Assembly (NCBI GenBank): GCA_030705665.1
Contig: JAUZQA010000078.1
Span: 1-11,311 of the forward strand
Length of the DNA: 11,311 nucleotides
Source: Bacillota bacterium
GTDB lineage: Bacteria > Bacillota > Bacilli > Bacillales_B > DSM-18226
Direction: 5' to 3'
Position 1 is the stretch's first letter, and each line of letters begins with the position of its first letter. A model generated the notes under the pieces. That model saw only the letters and a program-made list of their open reading frames with translations. It did no database searches and was not told the origin of the DNA. The translations under genes were made by a program, and so were the position numbers. Shown here one piece after another: positions 7,761 to 11,311 of this stretch.

Positions 7761-7853
7761 TTGAATGGAACGATTTTAGTCCATGAAAAGGGGTTGTCTG
7801 CGGAAAAGAAAATTACATACATTGAAGAATTTTCTTCAAAGAGGCGTCGGTAG
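7761..7853 (+). CDS. Possible 30-residue small ORF ahead of ytzE
   Basis: A TTG at 7761 has AAGGA (7751-7755) five bases upstream. It opens a 30-codon frame ending at TAG (7851-7853), 44 bases before the ytzE start. The peptide begins MNGTILVHEKG, has mixed polar and charged composition, and ends in a basic KRRR. It has no signal peptide, membrane segment or regulatory codon run. A competing 12-codon ATG frame begins at 7748. I do not recognise either. It may be a leader peptide, a small protein or chance. Confidence 0.25.
   Translation: MNGTILVHEKGLSAEKKITYIEEFSSKRRR
7822..7839. promoter_or_regulatory. 18-bp palindrome, candidate operator upstream of ytzE
   Basis: TTGAAGAATTTTCTTCAA has exact 8-bp arms around two central bases. 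It ends 58 bases before the ytzE TTG start. It could be a site for YtzE itself or for another dimeric regulator. It also falls inside the possible 30-codon ORF. The operator role is inference from symmetry and position alone. Confidence 0.35.
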
Positions 7854-7897
7854 CAGGATATTGCCACAGGTTTGAAAAAAGGATAGGGAGTGGTTCT

Positions 7898-8119
7898 TTG
7901 AAACCTTCAACTAACCGGATGTTAAACCGTATTAAATGCATCTACATGTTTATCCACAAAAACGGTACTGTGACAACACAGGAACTTGTAGAGGAATTTG
8001 GTATCACTCCTCGCACCATTCAAAGGGACTTAAATGTCTTAGCCTATAATGACTTAGTAATAAGCCCCAGCCGTGGAAAATGGACGACTACGCAAAAAAA
8101 GGTAAAGTTAACCTCATAA
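7898..8119 (+). CDS. ytzE: YtzE, stand-alone DeoR-type helix-turn-helix protein
   Basis: This 73-residue protein is essentially one DeoR-family winged HTH: a first helix LNRIKCIYMFIHKNG, helix 2 TTQELVEEFG (26-35) and the recognition helix TPRTIQRDLNVLAYNDLV (37-54), then a wing, SRGKWTTT. The sugar-phosphate sensor domain of full-length DeoR proteins is absent. There is no frameshift remnant downstream, so it is naturally short, as I recall for B. subtilis YtzE. The TTG start is set by AGGGAG seven bases upstream. It could bind DNA as a dimer; ligand and targets are unknown. It is divergent from pepV, which makes the shared intergenic region a plausible target. A strong terminator follows. 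Confidence 0.9.
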   Translation: MKPSTNRMLNRIKCIYMFIHKNGTVTTQELVEEFGITPRTIQRDLNVLAYNDLVISPSRGKWTTTQKKVKLTS

Positions 8120-8130
8120 ATAACAGATAT

Positions 8131-8165
8131 AAATAGCACACGATTATTCGTGTGCTATTTTTGTT
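8131..8165. terminator. Bidirectional terminator between ytzE and the ArsR gene
   Basis: AAATAGCACACG (8131-8142) and CGTGTGCTATTT (8149-8160) form a perfect 12-bp stem with an ATTATT loop. A T-run (8158-8162) follows on the plus strand, terminating ytzE. On the minus strand it serves the ArsR gene, whose TAG stop (8155-8157) lies inside the stem. Confidence 0.85.
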
Positions 8166-8511
8166 CTTTTTCAATATCTCTTTTTGCAGGCTCATCTGAC
8201 TCGACAAAAGCTTTCAGTGCGTTAAGCTTATTTTCCCAAAATAATTCAAAATAATTTAACCAATCCCTTAACTCCATTAACGGTTCCGGCTCAAGTCTGT
8301 ATCTTTTTTCTCTGCCTGATTTCCTCTCTTTAACAAGACCAGCATCTTCGAGAATATGGAGATGCTTTGCAACAGCAGTCCTAGTCATCGGAAAATAGCC
8401 GCTGATAGCAGTAATAGACATTTCCTGATTGCTTAATAGTTTTAAGAGCTTTCGGCGGGTAGGATCTGCAACTGCCTGAAATACATCATGCCTTGCTTGT
8501 GATGAAGCCAT
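8155..8511 (-). CDS. ArsR/SmtB-family winged-helix repressor
   Basis: This 118-residue DNA-binding repressor begins ARHDVFQAVADPTRRKLLKLL, the classic ArsR first helix with the DPTRR motif (16-20). The HTH is ITAISGYF followed by the recognition helix MTRTAVAKHLHILEDAGLV (42-60), and a basic wing is KSGREKRYRLEP (64-75). It contains no cysteine, so an arsenic- or cadmium-type thiolate metal sensor is unlikely. It resembles the subgroup paired with SRPBCC/AHSA1 genes, whose signals are mostly unknown. Its ATG abuts the TAA of the SRPBCC gene with no gap, and its GAGG lies in that gene's last codons, so translation is coupled. The likely target is the twin palindrome at its own operon promoter. 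Confidence 0.9.
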   Translation of the reverse strand: MASSQARHDVFQAVADPTRRKLLKLLSNQEMSITAISGYFPMTRTAVAKHLHILEDAGLVKERKSGREKRYRLEPEPLMELRDWLNYFELFWENKLNALKAFVESDEPAKRDIEKEQK

Positions 8512-8928
8512 TTACGCCTCAACAAATGCCTGCAGTTTTTTTACAAGGCCTGCCCATCCTTGTTCCATATTGCCGCGAACCGCTGTATGCGGAGCACCAA
8601 ACTCTGTAACTTTATTTGCATCCCACCCTGAATGGATAAGGGTAAACTCTGTTTGTTCGCCAAGCTCTTTCAATTCAAAGGTTAAGGTCCAATCCTTTCC
8701 CCAACTAAATGAAAGTTTATTTGGGGGATCAACCACAGTTACTTTACATGGTGACATACCAAATTGAGCAGCATTTAAATGGAACTCATGCCCTTCAACA
8801 GGCTGAAGATCATTGGGCATAAACCATGCTGCTAAGCCCTCGGAAGTTGCGACTGCATCCCAAACTTTCTGAATAGGGGCATTATAGACCATTGTCTGAC
8901 GGATATCCTGTAATGTTTCTTGGCTCAT
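8512..8928 (-). CDS. SRPBCC/AHSA1-domain small-molecule-binding protein
   Basis: This 138-residue START-like (SRPBCC, AHSA1 branch) protein shows the family's opening strand and helix, VYNAPIQKVWDAVATSEGLAAW, then WFMP, the central strands KLSFSWG and TLTFEL, and the closing helix MEQGWAGLVKKLQAFVEA (121-138). The fold forms a deep hydrophobic pocket. A true enzyme activity or ligand cannot be read from sequence. The frame is open to 9015, but that extension crosses the promoter and operators. An AAAGGAG seven bases before the ATG at 8928 fixes the start. It is the first gene of an operon with the ArsR repressor, so its abundance is probably set by the repressor's signal. The pocket may bind or process that same signal, which is inference. 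Confidence 0.88.
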   Translation of the reverse strand: MSQETLQDIRQTMVYNAPIQKVWDAVATSEGLAAWFMPNDLQPVEGHEFHLNAAQFGMSPCKVTVVDPPNKLSFSWGKDWTLTFELKELGEQTEFTLIHSGWDANKVTEFGAPHTAVRGNMEQGWAGLVKKLQAFVEA

Positions 8929-8977
8929 TTTTTTACTCCTTTGATTGTTAGTATTTTTGGGCCGTTTATTTAATATA

Positions 8978-8991
8978 AAACCATTTGGTTT
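8978..8991. promoter_or_regulatory. Downstream operator half of the ArsR twin site
   Basis: AAACCATTTGGTTT is a perfect 14-bp palindrome except for its TT centre. It lies just downstream of the predicted transcription start of the SRPBCC-ArsR operon and 31 bp, centre to centre, from the second copy. A bound dimer here would block initiation or early elongation. Confidence 0.6.
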
Positions 8992-9000
8992 CATATTTAC

Positions 9001-9030
9001 ATAATATAACACCAAATGGTTTCATTTCAA
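9001..9030 (-). promoter_or_regulatory. Promoter of the SRPBCC-ArsR operon
   Basis: On the minus strand the -35 is TTGAAA (9025-9030). The -10 is TATATT (9003-9008, 16-base spacer) or TATTAT (9001-9006, 18-base spacer). The predicted start near 8995 leaves a leader of about 66 bases before the ATG at 8928. The -35 begins 12 bases after the speD stop with no terminator between, so readthrough from speD could also feed the operon. Confidence 0.65.
9009..9022. promoter_or_regulatory. Operator lying in the promoter spacer (ArsR twin site)
   Basis: ACACCAAATGGTTT has the same ACCA-N2-TGGT core as the site at 8978-8991 and fills the -35/-10 spacer. Read on the minus strand the two sites are direct repeats of the form TGAAACCAWWTGGT with a shared TTATATTA tail, which places them on the same helix face. 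Confidence 0.65.
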
Positions 9031-9041
9031 TACTTTTTTTG

Positions 9042-9863
9042 TTAATGAACCTCATAATTGTCGATATTTTTTCCGTAAAAAATTTCATCCATTTCCCATT
9101 TCAGACTTTCTGTAATTTCAGCTATTTCTCCAGTTGATAATTTATCCTTTGTATAGCCAAAAAGGTAGTTATTAAGATCAAAATCCCTTAACTTACATTT
9201 TGTATGAAAGATATTCTCCTGATAAACATTTACATCGATCATGTCATAAAGATCAATAATGTCATCGGGGATATAATTTTGAATCGAACTAATGTCGTGA
9301 TCAATAAACAACTTATGACCGTTTTTATCCCGCGTGAAGCCACGAACACGGTAATCAATTGTCATAATATCCGTATCAAACGAACGAATTAAATAATGCA
9401 AAGCTTTAAGCGGAGAAATTTCACCGCATGTGGATACATCAATATCCGCTCTAAATGTGCTAATTCCTTCATCAGGATGATACTCAGGATATGTATGGAC
9501 TGTAATATGGCTCTTATCCAGCTGCAAAACAACAGATTCAGGCAATGGACCGGGTGATTCCTCGAATGATTCATTAGGAACATCCTCAACAGGCCCCTCT
9601 GAAATAAGATAGGTCACACTTGCACCTTGTGGGATAAAATCCTGGCTGGCAACATTTAAGACATGTGCTCCAATAATGTCGGACACATGCTTACAAATTT
9701 TTGTTAATCTGTCTGCATTATATTGTTCATCAATATATTCCAAATAGGCTTCCCGTTCTTCCTTTGTTCTTGTATAACAAATATCATACATATTAAAACT
9801 TAAGGATTTAGTCAGATTATTAAACCCATGAAGTTCAATCCTTTTCTGGTGGGTTAATTTCAT
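9042..9863 (-). CDS. speD: S-adenosylmethionine decarboxylase proenzyme, class 1A (E. coli type)
   Basis: This pyruvoyl enzyme decarboxylates S-adenosylmethionine to provide the aminopropyl donor for spermidine. The 273-residue proenzyme is the long bacterial type. Self-cleavage should occur before S118 in [13 protein letters not shown], giving a beta chain of about 117 residues and a pyruvoyl-capped alpha chain. H123 and C146 ([17 protein letters not shown]) match the processing and active-site residues of E. coli SpeD. The C-terminal part, including [10 protein letters not shown] and [13 protein letters not shown], is also E. coli-like. It is more than twice the length of the 1B enzymes (about 126 residues) of B. 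subtilis type. The start has AAGGGGG seven bases upstream. No speE lies in the window, so the partner aminopropyltransferase must be elsewhere if present. Confidence 0.95.
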   Translation of the reverse strand: MKLTHQKRIELHGFNNLTKSLSFNMYDICYTRTKEEREAYLEYIDEQYNADRLTKICKHVSDIIGAHVLNVASQDFIPQGASVTYLISEGPVEDVPNESFEESPGPLPESVVLQLDKSHITVHTYPEYHPDEGISTFRADIDVSTCGEISPLKALHYLIRSFDTDIMTIDYRVRGFTRDKNGHKLFIDHDISSIQNYIPDDIIDLYDMIDVNVYQENIFHTKCKLRDFDLNNYLFGYTKDKLSTGEIAEITESLKWEMDEIFYGKNIDNYEVH

Positions 9864-9920
9864 GTTTTTTCCCCCTTAAATTTTTATTCTGCCTTTTAAA
9901 TACTGTTATTTTCCCCACTT

Positions 9921-9953
9921 TTGTTTAGAACAAACAAACTTTATCAACGTTGA
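9921..9953. promoter_or_regulatory. Palindromes in the speD/permease divergent region
   Basis: TCAACGTTGA (9944-9953) is a perfect 10-bp palindrome overlapping the permease -35. It supplies TTGACT on the plus strand and TTGATA on the minus strand, so it may carry both -35 elements. Nearby, TTGTTTAGAACAAACAA (9921-9937) has 6-bp inverted arms. No convincing speD -10 follows the minus-strand TTGATA. Confidence 0.35.
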
Positions 9954-9977
9954 CTTTCTACTAAAAAATGATATATT
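9950..9977 (+). promoter_or_regulatory. Sigma-A promoter of the amino-acid permease
   Basis: The -35 TTGACT (9950-9955) and the extended -10 TGATATATT (TG at 9969-9970, TATATT at 9972-9977) are separated by 16 bases. Each hexamer matches consensus at 5 of 6 positions. Transcription would begin near 9984, leaving a leader of about 70 bases, too short for a T-box riboswitch. Confidence 0.7.
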
Positions 9978-10001
9978 AATATAAAAAAGTTCTTTACTAC
10001 T

Positions 10002-10015
10002 TAAAAGCGTTTATG
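10002..10015 (+). promoter_or_regulatory. Weak cre-like site in the permease leader
   Basis: TAAAAGCGTTTATG retains the AAAGCGTTT core of the CcpA operator but mismatches the TGWAANCGNTNWCA consensus at three fixed positions. It lies about 20 bases downstream of the predicted start, where a roadblock-type cre could act. The evidence is thin. Confidence 0.2.
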
Positions 10016-10052
10016 CAAAAAAGAAGTTAAAAAGTTAGGGTGATATAACTTA

Positions 10053-11311
10053 ATGGATAAAAAGCAGCAGGATTTAAAACGGGGATTATTGCCGCGTCAT
10101 GTTCAATTTATTGCCTTGGCAGGCATGATTGGAACAGGTATTTTTAAAGGAAGCTCGGATACATTAAAAATGGCCGGACCCAGCGTGGTTGTGTCCTATT
10201 TAATCGGAGGGCTCTTGCTATTCATTGTTATGGCTGCCTTAGGGGAAATGGCCATTGTTTATCCAAATTTAAATATCCAGCTTCTCGTAAAAAAGGCATT
10301 TGGCTCAAGAACCTCCTTCATTGTTGGCTGGCTATACTGGATCAATTATGTCTTAGTAACGACGGTTGAATTACTAGCGGCTGGAAGCTTTTTGCAATTT
10401 TGGATCCCATCTGCACCTTTGTGGCTCTTAAGCTTTATTTGCGCAATTGTAATCGTTGCTATTAATCTTTTTCAAGTAAGTTATTATGGGGAAACAGAAT
10501 TTTGGTTTGCTAGCATAAAAATCATTGCATTAGTAGCATTTATTCTATTGGGAGCATTGCTGGTTTTTGGTATTGTTCCAAGTCCTATCCATCACCCTTT
10601 ATCAAATCTGTTAGGTCATGGTGGATTTTTCCCGCATGGAATAAAAGGAACATTGAATGCTTTTCTCGTTGTCATGTTTTCTTATGGAGGGGCAGAATTA
10701 ATTGGTGTTGCGGTAACTGAAACGAAGGATGCTGAACGGGTTCTGCCAAAGATTATCAAAAGTACAATTTGGCGGATCATCATTTTTTATATTTTCCCGA
10801 TATTAATTATTTGCGGAATTATTCCTTGGAATCAAGTAACTGGAAAAGACAGTCCATTTGTTCAAGTATTTAGTTTTACTGGACTTCCGGGTGCTGCAAG
10901 TATTATGAACTTTGTGCTTTTAACTGCTGTTCTGTCTGCAGCTAACTCTGGAATCTATGCAACATCACGAACCTTGTTTTCAATGGGACAAAGTGGTGAA
11001 GCACCCAAAGCACTTTCGAAAACAACAAAGTCAGGAACTCCTGTTATTGGGATTATGATTACAAGTATTTTTATTTTGGTTGGTGTATTTTTAGCCTATA
11101 TGACACCAGATCAAGTTATTGGGTATTTAATGACAATCCCAGGTTTTACGGTTATGATCATTTGGATTTGCATTTGTGCAGCGCAAATTCGCCTTCGTCC
11201 AATTTATAAAAATAGACCTGGATTTCAATTAAAAGGATATCCATATACAAACATCCTGGCAATGGTTTCACTGACAGTGATTGTAGTTGCTTTTATGTTT
11301 AATAAAGATAA
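10053..11311 (+). CDS. APC-superfamily amino-acid permease, 3' end cut by the window edge
   Basis: The ATG at 10053 opens 419 codons that run off the right edge without a stop. AGGGTG lies about ten bases upstream. The protein is a polytopic transporter of the AAT/APC type: TM1 carries the unwound substrate motif IALAGMIGTGIF (20-31), followed by AGPSVVVSYLIGG (41-53) and AALGEMAIVYP (61-71). TM6 and its loop read VVMFSYGGAELIGVAVTET (206-224), which matches the family pattern with Glu in GxE. About eleven membrane segments are visible (roughly 17-36, 43-65, 88-112, 122-142, 150-175, 198-220, 238-258, 280-300, 330-348, 354-378, 398-416), so a twelfth probably lies beyond the edge. It should import an amino acid with protons. 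The substrate cannot be assigned from sequence. It is divergent from speD and has its own promoter. Confidence 0.88.
   Translation, partial: MDKKQQDLKRGLLPRHVQFIALAGMIGTGIFKGSSDTLKMAGPSVVVSYLIGGLLLFIVMAALGEMAIVYPNLNIQLLVKKAFGSRTSFIVGWLYWINYVLVTTVELLAAGSFLQFWIPSAPLWLLSFICAIVIVAINLFQVSYYGETEFWFASIKIIALVAFILLGALLVFGIVPSPIHHPLSNLLGHGGFFPHGIKGTLNAFLVVMFSYGGAELIGVAVTETKDAERVLPKIIKSTIWRIIIFYIFPILIICGIIPWNQVTGKDSPFVQVFSFTGLPGAASIMNFVLLTAVLSAANSGIYATSRTLFSMGQSGEAPKALSKTTKSGTPVIGIMITSIFILVGVFLAYMTPDQVIGYLMTIPGFTVMIIWICICAAQIRLRPIYKNRPGFQLKGYPYTNILAMVSLTVIVVAFMFNKD

Larger units (their letters stand above)
7487..7897. other. 411-base intergenic region between divergent pepV and ytzE
   Basis: This very AT-rich region holds no clear long gene and contains the 5' signals of both flanking genes. 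From left to right it has the AGGAGG of pepV (7496-7501), a 10-bp inverted repeat (7505-7534), copies of an AAATTTCTTTTAA motif, and a small palindrome GGTA-N6-TACC (7620-7633). A weak plus-strand promoter candidate is TTGGTA, 17 bases, CATACT (7618-7646). The motif TTCAGAAA occurs at 7661-7668 and 7719-7726 and inverted at 7598-7605. A second -10-like TACAAT is at 7734-7739, followed by a possible 30-codon ORF and an 18-bp palindrome. I could not place a convincing pepV promoter on the minus strand. Confidence 0.6.

Noticed and set aside
8929..9015. 29-residue N-terminal extension of the SRPBCC protein
   Set aside because: The extension would be encoded by the -10 region, operators and leader. 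A strong AAAGGAG places the start at 8928.
9864..10052. T-box or other riboswitch before the amino-acid permease
   Set aside because: The predicted leader is only about 70 bases and has no specifier stem, T-box sequence or terminator hairpin.

Overview
The window is AT-rich, tightly packed Firmicute DNA. It has strong AGGAGG-type ribosome binding sites, frequent TTG and GTG starts, sigma-A-like promoters and intrinsic terminators. Gene content and order (ytzH, ytmP, amyX, a ytlQ-like gene, thpR/ytlP, pepV/ytjP, ytzE) match from memory the yt- region of Bacillus subtilis, so I infer a Bacillaceae member (Bacillus sensu lato, Neobacillus or Mesobacillus type). Most of it is chromosomal backbone. 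I see no mobile element, CRISPR array, rRNA or tRNA.

Left part (1-5181): the end of ytzH (+) converges on ytmP (-), an aminoglycoside-phosphotransferase/choline-kinase-fold protein with its own promoter. Upstream of ytmP on the minus strand lies a likely thpR - ytlQ-like - amyX group: an RNA 2',3'-cyclic phosphodiesterase, a protein with what looks like a catalytically degenerate NERD nuclease domain, and a cytoplasmic type I pullulanase. It is bounded by a terminator after dat (5144-5181) and one after amyX (1162-1205).

Middle (5187-8119): pepV and dat form a two-gene minus-strand operon, a PepV-type metallodipeptidase and a D-amino-acid aminotransferase, linking peptide scavenging to D-Ala/D-Glu supply. 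A 411-base non-coding stretch separates pepV from the divergent ytzE, a 73-residue DeoR-type HTH protein. That stretch holds a perfect 10-bp inverted repeat against the pepV ribosome binding site, a 13-bp direct repeat, an 18-bp palindrome and a possible 30-codon ORF.

Right part (8131-11311): a bidirectional terminator closes ytzE and an SRPBCC/AHSA1 - ArsR two-gene operon. The promoter of that operon carries two near-identical palindromes 31 bp apart, a good candidate for ArsR autoregulation. Next come a class 1A (E. coli-type) S-adenosylmethionine decarboxylase, speD, with no speE in view, and a divergent APC-superfamily amino-acid permease that runs off the right edge.

I found no clearly new multi-gene system. 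The best items for a second look are the twin operator, the pepV/ytzE intergenic region and the degenerate NERD-like protein.
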